This document shows positions 16,939 to 25,740 of a stretch of 64,000 bases of DNA, piece by piece. The stretch comes from Marispirochaeta sp. (GTDB lineage Bacteria > Spirochaetota > Spirochaetia > JC444 > Marispirochaetaceae), in contig NZ_OY764209.1 of assembly GCF_963668165.1 (NCBI RefSeq), positions 1,798,001 through 1,862,000 of the forward strand, in the 5' to 3' direction. Position 1 is the first letter of the stretch; every line of letters starts with the position of its first letter. Made by a program: the position numbers and the translations under genes. The notes under the pieces were generated by a model, which was not told the origin of the DNA, searched no databases, and saw nothing but the letters and a program-made list of their open reading frames with translations.

Positions 16939-17781
16939 CTACGCTGCCAACGGCAGCGGGTTCTCCGTAGCGAATGATTGATGCATCTCTTCCGGTGTCC
17001 TGTACTCCAGCGACTGGTGTAGCCGTTCGGTGTTGTAGAACGTGAAGTAGTGTTCAATCCCATGATGTAATTCCACCATGCTCTCATATGACCGCAGGTA
17101 GATATCCTCATATTTCAATGAGCGCCACAGTCGTTCGACATACACATTGTCCAGTGCGCGGCCAACGCCGTCCATGCTGATCTCCACCTGGTGTTCTTCC
17201 AACACCGACAGGTAGGCCCTGCTTGTGAACTGGCTACCCTGATCCGTGTTAAAGATCGCCGGGACCCCATAGGTCTCGATCGCCTCCTGCAGCGCGGCAA
17301 CACAGAATGACGGATCCATGCTATTCGAAAGCCGCCAGCTCAAGACCTTACGAGAGTACAGATCCACTATAGCCACCAGATAGACGTGCCCCTGCGGAAG
17401 ACCAATATAGGTGATATCACTGGCCCAAACCTGATTGGGATGCCGTATTTGCTTACCGCGCAACAAATACGGATATTTCTTGTGATCGTTGCGTGCCTTG
17501 CTCAGATTTGGCCCAGGATATAATGCCCGCAGTCCAAAACGCTTCATCAGCCGCCTGACTCGTTTTCTGGTCAGGTGAGGATGCTCAGGTAACAGCACTC
17601 GTGATACTTTGCGATAGCCGTAAAAGGGGACCTTCTTGTGATACTCCAGGATGACTGTGAGATCCTCCAGATCCGTCTCTGTTCGCATATCTCGGCCTTT
17701 GCGGTAGTAGGAGCTCCGAGTGACCTCAAGAGTACGACACTGCTGCGCTATGCTCAGCTCGGGATGGTTCGGATCAATCAT
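16939..17781 (-). CDS. IS3-family transposase OrfB (DDE integrase core)
   Basis: This 280-residue protein carries the IS3 OrfB pattern: an N-terminal helix-turn-helix-like part, then HPNQVWASDITYI with the first Asp, FNTDQGSQFTS with the second, and DNVYVERLWRSLKYEDIYL with the Glu. It ends with the usual YNTERLHQSLEYRTPEEM. It overlaps orfA by four bases. A run of nine A residues near the end of orfA (17811-17819) is a likely slippery site for the -1 frameshift that makes the OrfAB fusion in this family. The gene is intact and may be active. Confidence 0.93.
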   Translation of the reverse strand: MIDPNHPELSIAQQCRTLEVTRSSYYRKGRDMRTETDLEDLTVILEYHKKVPFYGYRKVSRVLLPEHPHLTRKRVRRLMKRFGLRALYPGPNLSKARNDHKKYPYLLRGKQIRHPNQVWASDITYIGLPQGHVYLVAIVDLYSRKVLSWRLSNSMDPSFCVAALQEAIETYGVPAIFNTDQGSQFTSRAYLSVLEEHQVEISMDGVGRALDNVYVERLWRSLKYEDIYLRSYESMVELHHGIEHYFTFYNTERLHQSLEYRTPEEMHQSFATENPLPLAA

Positions 17782-18080
17782 TCCGGATCTTTCCCGTAAT
17801 ACTCGCGGTGTTTTTTTTTGAGAAATTCGTTCACAACTGTCAGTTCTCCAACAGTTCGCAGCAGTTGGTCACGCTCCTGCTCAAGCCTGCGCTCCTCTTC
17901 TCGCTTCTTATTAGGACGCTCGAAAGTCGCAGGAAGATTGTCCGGCAGCTGCTTTTTCCACTGCGATACCTGGTTCGGATGCACATCGTATTTAAGTGCA
18001 ATCTGCTGTATGGTCTCCTGCTCCTTGATAGCCTCAAGTGCCACTTTCGATTTGAATGCGGTGTTGTAGCTCTTCCTCAT
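17778..18080 (-). CDS. IS3-family transposase OrfA (helix-turn-helix)
   Basis: The 100-residue protein has the IS3 OrfA helix-turn-helix (TAFKSKVALEAIKEQETIQQ and ALKYDVHPNQVSQWKKQL) followed by a leucine-rich coiled coil (RRLEQERDQLLRTVGELTVV). It binds the element ends and is fused to OrfB by frameshifting in active transposition. It is intact. Confidence 0.92.
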   Translation of the reverse strand: MRKSYNTAFKSKVALEAIKEQETIQQIALKYDVHPNQVSQWKKQLPDNLPATFERPNKKREEERRLEQERDQLLRTVGELTVVNEFLKKKHREYYGKDPE

Positions 18081-18217
18081 GGTACTACTATACCTCTCTG
18101 CTCCCTGGAAGGCGAGAGTTACACCTTAAAGGCACCCCCAGAAGCTGTCTCGTTTCCTGGGCTCATTATAATCCATTACCAAAAGCACTCAATAAAAGAA
18201 TCTTAATTGCAGAATCT

Positions 18218-18760
18218 ATGGTAATCGAAAGTACAAGTTCTGATGTTTTATTGACATATTACATTAATGGATCATCTCCGGGATATTCAGATAAGGATTT
18301 AAATATTTTAAATGAACAGATATCTAAAAAAAATAAAATAGACGATATTGAGTCCAAAATTGAAAAAGTAAAAGATTTTTTATCAAGAATAAAAAGAACG
18401 ATCCTTAATGAATTTGAAGAGAGTATTAAGACATACTACTTGTATAAATCTTCTGAAAAGAGAGCATACCTTGTAGCAATATCATTTAGAAATGTATTAG
18501 AGCATTTAAAAGGAGAATTATGGAAAAAAGTAAAAAATATTAATGAACAAAGATGTAAAATGAGAATAATTTTAGAAAGACTTGTACTTAGTGAATTAAA
18601 TATTAACGATATTACAATTGCTCGAATCGAACGTAGCTATGCTGATTTACATAATGATCTTTCGATTATCGCAAAAAAATTAGGCAATGAACAGATTAAT
18701 ATCGTTTTTGATAAGTATATTAATATTCTATCAACATTACAGGAAATTCTTAACGTTTAA
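18218..18760 (+). CDS. Unrecognised AT-rich helical protein, probably 5' truncated
   Basis: I do not recognise this protein. From ATG 18218 it would have 180 residues, very rich in Lys, Ile, Glu and Asn, with long predicted helices (KIEKVKDFLSRIKRTILNEF) and a coiled-coil look; no catalytic motif stands out. The frame is open further upstream as far as the IS3 end, so the original start may be lost. It ends six bases before the ATAACCTCAAG sequence and hairpin repeat A, the same position taken by other passenger genes. Its base use matches those cassettes and not the core genes. Confidence 0.5.
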   Translation: MVIESTSSDVLLTYYINGSSPGYSDKDLNILNEQISKKNKIDDIESKIEKVKDFLSRIKRTILNEFEESIKTYYLYKSSEKRAYLVAISFRNVLEHLKGELWKKVKNINEQRCKMRIILERLVLSELNINDITIARIERSYADLHNDLSIIAKKLGNEQINIVFDKYINILSTLQEILNV

Positions 18761-18765
18761 AACAA

Positions 18766-19525
18766 CATAACCTCAAGGATTGAGTCGACCTTCACGGTCG
18801 ATTCAATCCACAATGTTCAAGAAGCCCTGATCGACAGTATAACTTCTTATTAATGGGAAATGCTCGCCGGTTTCTATTGAAAGACAAATGGCATGTGGGA
18901 AAAAACAGCGGCGGTTCTGACTGGATGCAGGAGGCAGACATTTCGTTCTCCTCCGGGATGGGATGCCTGCTCGTGCCTCGAGGAGGAGAATAGCCAGGGC
19001 TACGGGAATGGAAGACGATGGATGCAGGAATCCATAGCAGCGGATCTTCATGAATCCTGAAGGGAGCACATGCTGGAGGAATCGCCTGATAAACTCACAT
19101 GCCTGAAGGCGCAGCAGCTTCTCAGCCCCAGTGGCTGAATCAGTGTAGCGGAAGAGGATGTGGTTGTCCTCGATGGCGACAATCCGGCTGGTTGGGAGTT
19201 GACGTTCCAATCCTGGCTCCAGGCTGCGGCATCGACAGATGACAGCAGACCGTTTCGCTTCAGGGCCGTGTACATCCGGTGTTTCACCAGTTTAGCTGCT
19301 ACGCGGACGGGAAGATAGAATGCCTTCCGGCAGGGGTGCCGGCTATGATCGTCTGAAGAGAAAGCACCACCGGGAACGACATAGCGGATGTGAGGGTGGT
19401 ACTGGAGTTGCCGGCCCCAGGTATGCAGTACGCCGAAGAATCCCGGAACATCCCCCGGAAACCAGGTCTGTTCGGAAGCAGGTTTTTTCATGATACCGGA
19501 CGTGGCGGCGAAAAAGGCGGCATAA
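18766..19525. mobile_element. Hairpin repeat A copy 2 plus IS91-type transposase remnant
   Basis: The 33-base hairpin lies at 18777-18809 after ATAACCTCAAG. The minus strand then encodes IS91-family segments in reverse order: GFMKIRCYGFLHPSSS, FRYTDSATGAEKLLRL, and from 19500 PGDVPGFFGVLHTWGRQL and PHIRYVVPGG. A deletion removed the region with YLASYVFRTAI that the copy at 24229 keeps. The fragment ends abruptly at 19525, where a group II intron fragment is joined instead of the IS481 tail. Confidence 0.8.
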
Positions 19526-20036
19526 ACCTGAAGAGCGATTCTGTTTTCTTGGTTTTGAGTTCTACTGGAGCCGTGACAGAAAAGGACGTCCGCATGTAAA
19601 GAAGCGGGCTTCACGTAAGAAATTACGTCAGAGTATCAGGAATGTTAATGACTGGGTAAAAAATAATCGGAGCCTGGTGTTGAAGGCTCTCTTCCGGCGA
19701 CTGAATTCAATGCTCCGTGGCTACTTCACTTATTATGGTATAATTGGGAATTACAATAGTATTCATGAATACCACTGGCATGTTGTATTCTACTTGAGGA
19801 AATGGCTGAGTCGAAGAAGTCAGAGAGGACAGCTCAGTTGGGAAAAGATGAAAAGATTGACAGAACGGTTTAAACTGGTGGGACCATCAATTAACGAAAA
19901 AGGCGGCCGCCGAATGGTGAAGAAGGTATTGATCTACTAATACGGAAGCGAGTATTTCTGAGGAGCCCGGTGCGGTAGTATCGCACGCCGGGATCTGTGT
20001 GGGGTCTGCCGGGTAACCGGCAGCTCTACCACGATT
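19526..20036 (+). mobile_element. 3' fragment of a group II intron
   Basis: The fragment starts inside the intron-encoded protein gene (CFLGFEFYWSRDRKGR segment, in-frame stop soon after) and runs through LNSMLRGYFTYYGIIGNYN and the protein stop to the RNA domains V and VI, ending CTACCACGATT. It differs at several positions from the two nearly full copies (for example LTERF against LAERF), so it is an older or separate lineage. It cannot splice because domains I to IV are missing. Confidence 0.85.
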
Positions 20037-20110
20037 AAACCACTCTGGCTGGTGCGTTTTAAACGTATAAAAAGCTTGCAAAGTATATGATGTAAACGTA
20101 TAATAAATGT

Positions 20111-21283
20111 ATGGATGAATTACTTTATCAGTATAACCCCTGGTGGGAAGAAGAATATAATCTTACACATGTAATCGAAAGAGAAAAATACTTACATGTT
20201 CTTAAAGAAAATATCGAGAACAAGCACATTATTTTCCTTACTGGTTTGAGACGAGTAGGAAAAACTACCCTAATGAAGCTGATTATAAAACACCTTTTAG
20301 TAAAAAGGATAGAATCAAAATACATTCTGTATGTCAGTGTCGATGACTATCTTTTAAAAGATACAACTCTCCTAGAGATTATTTCTGAGCATAAAAAAAT
20401 CCATAAGATTCGAACCGAAGAAAAGCTCTATGTCTTTTTTGATGAAATTACCTATATATCTGACTACCATCAGCAATTAAAGAATCTTTACGATAAATTT
20501 GATTTGAAAGTATTTGCTACTTCTTCATCTAGTTCTCTATTACGCGATAAGAAAGCTAATTTGACTGGTAGATCAATTACCTTAGAAGTCGAGCCACTCG
20601 ATTTTGAAGAGTATAAGCTATTTAAAAAAGTTGATCTTAAGAAAAGAGATGATTCTTTAAATGAGTCCTATTTTAAGGACTATATGAAGGAGGGCGGACT
20701 TCCTGAAAATGTATTAAATCCTAATCGTGAATACTTAATGAATTTAGTGGATGATATTATTCAAAAGGATATTACTGCATTTCATGGATTAAAAAATCAT
20801 CAACTACTGCGAGATTACTATACCCTTCTAATGGAGAGAAGCGGAAAGCAGCTAAGTATAAACAAAATTAGTAATATCCTAAAAATTTCGCCAGATACTT
20901 CAAGGCGATATTTGGGTTATTTTGAAGAAACTTTTCTAGTTCATCTTCTCCCGCGATGGGGGAAAACAAATGAAAAGTTACTATCTGCTAAAAAAATATA
21001 TGCATGTGATTTAGGGATAAAACATCTTTTTATAGGTGATAGGGATTTGGGAAGCTATTTTGAAAATTATATCTATCTTAAATTACGAAATCTCAAGGAA
21101 TTGTATTATTTGTATGAAGATGGAAATGAAATAGACTTTTTCACTGGCGACAAGATTTTGATAGAGTCAAAGTACAATTCAGAGCTTAATGTAAAGCAGA
21201 AGGCTTTGTTTGATAAATATGAAGCCGAAAAGAAGCTGGTAATTGACTCTGTGAAAAACTTAAAGTTATTGGATGAAATATGA
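20111..21283 (+). CDS. AAA+ ATPase with DUF4143 C-terminal nuclease-like domain
   Basis: The 390-residue protein belongs to the widespread AAA_14/DUF4143 family. The Walker A motif is GLRRVGKTTL near residue 48, Walker B is KLYVFFDEI near 115, and the sensor region is FATSSSSSLL near 140. The middle has a winged-helix segment (KISNILKISPDTSRRYLGYF), and the end has GNEIDFFTGDKILIESKY, which fits the D/E-x-K core of PD-(D/E)xK folds. The role of these proteins is unclear; they are frequent in mobile cassettes. The gene ends seven bases before a well-formed attC-like site, which supports its being an integron-type cassette. Confidence 0.85.
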   Translation: MDELLYQYNPWWEEEYNLTHVIEREKYLHVLKENIENKHIIFLTGLRRVGKTTLMKLIIKHLLVKRIESKYILYVSVDDYLLKDTTLLEIISEHKKIHKIRTEEKLYVFFDEITYISDYHQQLKNLYDKFDLKVFATSSSSSLLRDKKANLTGRSITLEVEPLDFEEYKLFKKVDLKKRDDSLNESYFKDYMKEGGLPENVLNPNREYLMNLVDDIIQKDITAFHGLKNHQLLRDYYTLLMERSGKQLSINKISNILKISPDTSRRYLGYFEETFLVHLLPRWGKTNEKLLSAKKIYACDLGIKHLFIGDRDLGSYFENYIYLKLRNLKELYYLYEDGNEIDFFTGDKILIESKYNSELNVKQKALFDKYEAEKKLVIDSVKNLKLLDEI

Positions 21284-21289
21284 CGTGGT

Positions 21290-21361
21290 TTATAACAAGT
21301 GCATGAACCTGACGCCTTCTCGGCTTCGCCTGTGAGGGCGCAGGTTATGCGGGCGTTAGTG
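21290..21361 (+). repeat. attC-like site after the ATPase cassette
   Basis: This 72-base site has a TATAAC core at 21291-21296 and GCGTTAGTG at 21353-21361. The arms AACCTG-A-CGCC and GGCG-CAGGTT pair perfectly except for one extrahelical A, the classical attC feature that fixes strand choice. The loop contains a CGGCTTCGCCTG hairpin. It is the clearest attC in the window. A group II intron follows directly, as group IIC-attC introns are known to do. Confidence 0.75.
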
Positions 21362-23377
21362 CGCCAAGCTAAGCATGGAGCTTCTTATAAAGTGAAAGTC
21401 TTTATTGGGTAGGGTCTAACCAACCACCCATACCGAGTGTTACGGTTATTGAGGATGTCATGAAACATGGCAGAACGATATAGCCGAAGCGTACACAGGG
21501 AACTCTGTAGGCCGCAAGGAAGGCCGTACTTCCTGAGGTGCTGGTACAGCCCCGTGATTACTTTCTTGAGAAATCGAGAAATCCAGTCGGCGACGCCTTT
21601 AACGTAGCGGAAGCCAATATGGTGTATTTGAGATGGTAAGAATACTTCAGGCTGGCGGGGTCATCAGGCAGTGGCATGTAGAGAGAGAAGTTCTGGGAAC
21701 TTGGGAGACCCTTAATGTACCTTGTAGTCAACCTTTTCATCGGGTGCCAAACCGGGCGCTTAAAGGACACTGGTGCTGAAAAGGAATCCACCGATGGAGA
21801 AGGTCGGCGGAAAAGGAAGATGAAGCAACCTCATGGGAAGCGGATTCGATGACATTAAGGGAGTCAGACCAGCTCATAGTACTCTGAGACGGTAGGGCCC
21901 GATCACATGGGGAAGGGGCTGGCGGAAATACGCAGCTGAAAAAGGAAACACGAGCCGGATATGAAAGACTGGGAAATTGTGCAAACCTCACTGTCAGGAA
22001 TAGCAAAGAAGGCGGAAAGATGCCCAAAATACCGATTTAGAAATCTCTTTGGGATGCTTAACGAAAGAATGCTCAGGGATAGCTGGGACTGGATGAACAA
22101 GAAGGCTGCCTGTGGAGTTGATGGAGAGAGTGTAAGAGATTTCGAGAAGAATCTTGATGAAAACATCAGGGAATTAGTGGATGAGTTGAAACCTGGCAGG
22201 TACAAAGCGCGCTTGGTCCGGAGGAAGAATATCCCCAAAGGGCAAGGGAAGATGCGACCATTGGGTATTCCGGTGGTGAGAGATAAGCTGGTACAACAAG
22301 CCGCTAAACGTATTCTTCAGGCAATCTATGAGCAGGATTTTATGCGTTGCAGTTACGGTTACCGTCCGAATCTGGGCGCCCGAGATGCAGTCAGCAAACT
22401 GACTGTAAAGTTGCAATTCGGAAATTATCATCATGTTGTCGATGCCGGTATCAAAGGTTTCTTTGACCCCATGGACCATGATTGGTTGATGCGAATGGTG
22501 GAAGAGCGAATCGATGATAAACCGTTTCTGAGATTGATTAAAAAGTGGCTGAAAGCCAGGAATCCTGGAGGAAGACAGAAGAAGCATAGTGAAGCCTGGC
22601 AACGGAAGCCCGCAGGGTGGGATCGTGTCACCAGTGCTTGCTAACATGTATCTGCATTATGCCATTGACCTGTGGTTTCACAAGGTGTACCTGAAAGGGT
22701 GCAAAGGCGAAGGATGTATGATCCGCTATGCTGACGATGGCGTCTGGGCGTTCGAATATCAAGAAGATGCTGATAGGTTTTATGAAACCTTGAAGCTCAG
22801 ATTGAAGAAATTCAAGCTGGAATTGTCAGAAGAAAAGAGTAGTATAATCAAGTTCGATAGGCACAAACCTGAAGAGCGATTCTGTTTTCTTGGTTTTGAG
22901 TTCTACTGGAGCCGTGACAGAAAAGGACGTCCGCATGTAAAGAAGCGGACTTCACGTAAGAAATTACGTCAGAGTATCAGGAATGTTAATGACTGGGTAA
23001 AAAATAATCGGAGCCTGGTGTTGGAGGATCTCTTCCGGCGACTGAATTCAATGCTCCGTGGCTACTTCACTTATTATGGTATAATTGGGAATTACAATAG
23101 TATTCATGAATACCACTGGCATGTTGTATTCTACTTGAGGAAATGGCTGAGTCGAAGAAGTCAGAGAGGACAGCTCAGTTGGGAAAAGATGAAAAGATTG
23201 GCAGAACGGTTTAAACTGGTGGGACCATCAATTAACGAAAAAGGCGGCCGCCGAATGGTGAAGAAGGTATTGATCTACTAATACGGAAGCGAGTATTTCT
23301 GAGGAGCCCGGTGCGGTAGTATCGCACGCCGGGATCTGTGTGGGGTCTGCCGGGTAACCGGCAGCTCTACCACGATT
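21359..23377 (+). mobile_element. Group II intron, copy 1
   Basis: The intron probably begins GTGCG at 21359-21363, within the end of the attC-like site, and ends CTACCACGATT at 23377. A structured 5' RNA region of about 600 bases (domain I type) precedes the reverse transcriptase gene. Domain V appears as GAGCCCGGTGCGGTAG and TATCGCACGCCGGG after the stop codon. The copy at 50150 looks identical over almost its whole length. The exact 5' boundary is uncertain because identity with copy 2 begins only near 21370. Confidence 0.85.
21961..23281 (+). pseudogene. ltrA: Group II intron reverse transcriptase/maturase, frameshifted and motif-A mutated
   Basis: The first part (21961 to about 22560) covers RT motifs 0-4, including PLGIPVVRDKLVQQAAKRIL and SYGYRPNLGARDAV. 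Motif A reads VVDAGIKGFFDPMDHDW, whereas active proteins have Asp in place of the Gly (DADIKGFF), so a catalytic residue is lost. At about 22560 the frame shifts, and GILEEDRRSIVKPGNGSPQGG continues in the next frame with the intact MIRYADDGVW motif and the maturase domain up to KKVLIY. No endonuclease domain follows, as in class C-like introns. The same two lesions occur in copy 2, so this protein cannot have moved either copy. Confidence 0.85.
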
Positions 23378-23461
23378 ATGGATGTAAAAATTATATTGCC
23401 AAAAAAGTCTAAAATATATAAAAGATATACTCTGGATATGTGGCTCGACAAATGATTAATA
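23378..23461. other. AT-rich leader of the MNT/HEPN cassette
   Basis: This short AT-rich stretch between the intron end and the toxin-antitoxin genes probably holds their promoter. I see no certain -35/-10 pair. Confidence 0.3.
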
Positions 23462-23824
23462 GTGAAATATTATAATGTTATGACTGTTGAGAAAGCCTAT
23501 ATAAAAGAAATATTAGAGAATCTATCCACATTGAATCTTAAGAAAGTGCTTCTCTTCGGTTCCTATGCTTCTGGGCACCAGACTGAGGATAGTGATATCG
23601 ACTTACTCGTTGTGTTAGATGAAAATTACCAACCATCAACGTATGATGAATGGCTGGAAATAAAAATGAAGGTACGTAGATTATTAAGAGAGATTAATAA
23701 TAATGTTGGTATTGATTTACTGGTATATACAATACCACAATATGAACAACTATTAAATAATATGAATTCATTCTTAAAAGAAATACATGAGAATGGAAAA
23801 GTGATATATGAAAAAGCAAGCTGA
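23462..23824 (+). CDS. mntA: MNT-type minimal nucleotidyltransferase (MntA-like antitoxin)
   Basis: The 120-residue protein has the nucleotidyltransferase signature LLFGSYASGHQTEDSDIDLLVVL near residue 30: GS, then two Asp ten residues on, with a third Asp in GIDLLVY. MntA-type enzymes AMPylate or otherwise nucleotidylate the HEPN partner and so block its RNase activity. GTG at 23462 gives the longest form; ATG at 23480 is an alternative. The gene overlaps the HEPN gene by 17 bases. A related pair lies at 32509-33232, and both are followed by hairpin repeat A. Confidence 0.87.
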   Translation: MKYYNVMTVEKAYIKEILENLSTLNLKKVLLFGSYASGHQTEDSDIDLLVVLDENYQPSTYDEWLEIKMKVRRLLREINNNVGIDLLVYTIPQYEQLLNNMNSFLKEIHENGKVIYEKAS

Positions 23825-24212
23825 AGAATGGTTAAAATACGCGCAAGTAGATTTACTCGCGGCGCGACAGATGATTGTAAATCAAGAATTGACTTCAGTA
23901 GTTTCATTCCATGCTCAACAATGTATAGAAAAAGTTTTTAAGGCAGTATTGGAATACTACGATATGAAAATACCACGGGTTCATGATTTAAGAAAATTGT
24001 ATAAAGAAATTGAGGGAAATGCTAATATAATCGATGTAAATTATGAAATTATTGATCAACTTAATCAAGTCTACATCGACACAAGATATCCTGCAGATCA
24101 TGGATTACTCCCTGACGGAATACCTTCTCAAGAAAAGGCAAGAGAATTCATGTTTGAAGCAGAAAAGATATACAATCAAGTGAAAGAATATATTGAGCAC
24201 GAAGTCGAGTAA
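23808..24212 (+). CDS. hepT: HEPN-domain RNase toxin (HepT-like)
   Basis: This 134-residue all-helical protein has the HEPN domain layout. An N-terminal KKQAEEWLKYAQVDLLAARQM precedes VSFHAQQCIEKVFKAVLEYY and a VHDLRKLYKEIEG segment, and YIDTRYP lies in the last third. HEPN toxins of this type cleave RNA and are neutralised by the adjacent nucleotidyltransferase. Overlap with mntA by 17 bases indicates coupling. The Rx4-6H motif is not in its most typical form, so catalytic competence is not certain. Confidence 0.85.
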   Translation: MKKQAEEWLKYAQVDLLAARQMIVNQELTSVVSFHAQQCIEKVFKAVLEYYDMKIPRVHDLRKLYKEIEGNANIIDVNYEIIDQLNQVYIDTRYPADHGLLPDGIPSQEKAREFMFEAEKIYNQVKEYIEHEVE

Positions 24213-24217
24213 CACCA

Positions 24218-25705
24218 TATAACCTCAAGGATTGAGTCGACCTTCACGGTCGATTCAATCCAATGTTCAAGAAGCCCTGATCGCCAGTATAGCTTCTTAT
24301 TAATGGGAAATGCTCGCTGGTTTCTGTTGGAAGAAAAACGAAATATGAGAAAAAGGAAGCGTCGCCACCTGTGAGTATGGAACGATTCTTAAAAATAGTA
24401 GCAGATCAAACGAGTGCAGCCAAGAGAAAAATATAGATTTTCTACTCCTTCGGATACAGCTCTCCCTGCCATGCAAGGAAATGAGAACAAGCCTTCAGGT
24501 TTTCTTTAGAGTGAATAAATCATGGATGAATTGTTACGTAAACCCTGATGGTGAAATCCCTCCATGTTTCACAGGACTGATAAAAAGATAAGAGATGGCT
24601 CCGTCGCATATACAACAGCGGCGGTTCTGACTGGATACAGGAGGCAGACGTTTCGTTCTCCTCCGGGATGGGATGCCGGCTCGTGCCTCGAGGAGGAGAA
24701 TAGCCAGGGCTACGGGAATGGAAGACGATGGATGCAGGAATCCATAGCAGCGGATCTTCATGAATCCTGAAGGGAGCACATGCTGGAGGAATCGCCTGAT
24801 AAACTCACATGCCTGAAGACGCAGCAGCTTCTCAGCCCCAGTGGCTGAATCAGTGTAGCGGAAGAGGATGTGGTTGTCCTCGATGGCGACAATCCGGCTG
24901 TCGGAAATAGCGGTACGAAAAACGTAGGAAGCGAGGTAGCGAATACTTCGTTCCCCGCTTCCGGCTGGTTGGGAGTTGACGTTCCAATCCTGGCTCCAGG
25001 CTGCGGCATCGACAGATGACAGCAGCCCGTTTCGCTTCAGGGCCGTGTACATCCGGTGTTTCACCAGTTTAGCTGCTACGCGGACGGGAAGATAGAATGC
25101 CTTCCGGCAGGGGTGCCGGCTATGATCTTCTGAAGAGAAAGCACCACCGGGAACGACATAGTGGATGTGAGGGTGGTACTGGAGTTGCCGGCCCCGGGTA
25201 TGCAGTACGCCGAAGAATCCCGGAACATCCCCCGGAAACCAGGTCTGTTCGGAAGCAAGTTTTTTCATGATACCGGACGTGGCGGCGAAAAAGGCGGCAT
25301 AGGCGAATCGTTGATGCTGTCGAAATACCGTGCGGAACGGCGCCGGAACGGTGAAGGTAATCATGAAACCGCCGGAATCAGTGCATGAAATTTCCGATAG
25401 AAAATACCGTGAAACGGTAGTAGAATGGGAATATCCGAAGGGCGTGATTGAAAAATACGTCAGCCGTAACGGAGCGGTGAGAACGGGAAGAAACGCCTGG
25501 CTCTTTCTGACGACGGCTCTGGCTGGAAAGAATGTTGGCTTTGAAGAAATCGGGAACCGGATCTACCGAATCTTCTTCAGGGAATTCTTTCTAGGGTATG
25601 CAGATATGAAGGACATGAAGGTCTACGATATCATGACCTATAAGAATGAGTTGAAACTGTAAGGGATGTGGTTGGCTAATAGTCCGCGATGTCCTGGTTT
25701 GTACA
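24218..25705. mobile_element. Composite IS91-IS481 unit, best-preserved copy
   Basis: This copy has all parts in order: ATAACCTCAAG, the hairpin at 24229-24261, a tail region, an IS91-type transposase remnant on the minus strand (about 24570-25364), the junction near 25368, the IS481 C-terminal tail on the plus strand, and the TGTACA end at 25705. MNT/HEPN genes lie on its left and a deaminase gene on its right. Units of the same make-up recur between other passenger genes, so it defines the repeat period of the array. Confidence 0.85.
24570..25364 (-). pseudogene. IS91-family (Y2/HUH) transposase, N-terminus replaced
   Basis: The minus-strand frame encodes FTVPAPFRTVFRQHQRFAYA, then GVLHTRGRQLQYHPHIHYVVPGG, whose His-rich HIH motif is the HUH-type metal site region. 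It continues with FYLPVRVAAKLVKHRMYTAL, YLASYVFRTAISDSRIVAIE with the conserved Tyr region, and a C-terminal RCYGFLHPSSS. This order is that of IS91/IS801-like transposases. The N-terminal zinc-ribbon domain is absent because the IS481 tail has replaced it, so the protein would be inactive on its own, although the long open frame suggests the loss is not old. Confidence 0.8.
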
Positions 25706-25740
25706 AATACTTTTGAGTAACAATAGCTGAGGTGAGATGA

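Larger units (their letters stand above)
16911..18127 (-). mobile_element. IS3-family insertion sequence with intact orfA and orfB
   Basis: The ends share the inverted repeat TTTAAGGTGTA; taken strictly, the TG...CA ends would be 16915 and 18123. The element holds two overlapping minus-strand genes in the orfA-orfB arrangement. I could not find a convincing target duplication, and the flanks do not join into one gene, so an adjacent deletion probably followed insertion. Confidence 0.85.
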
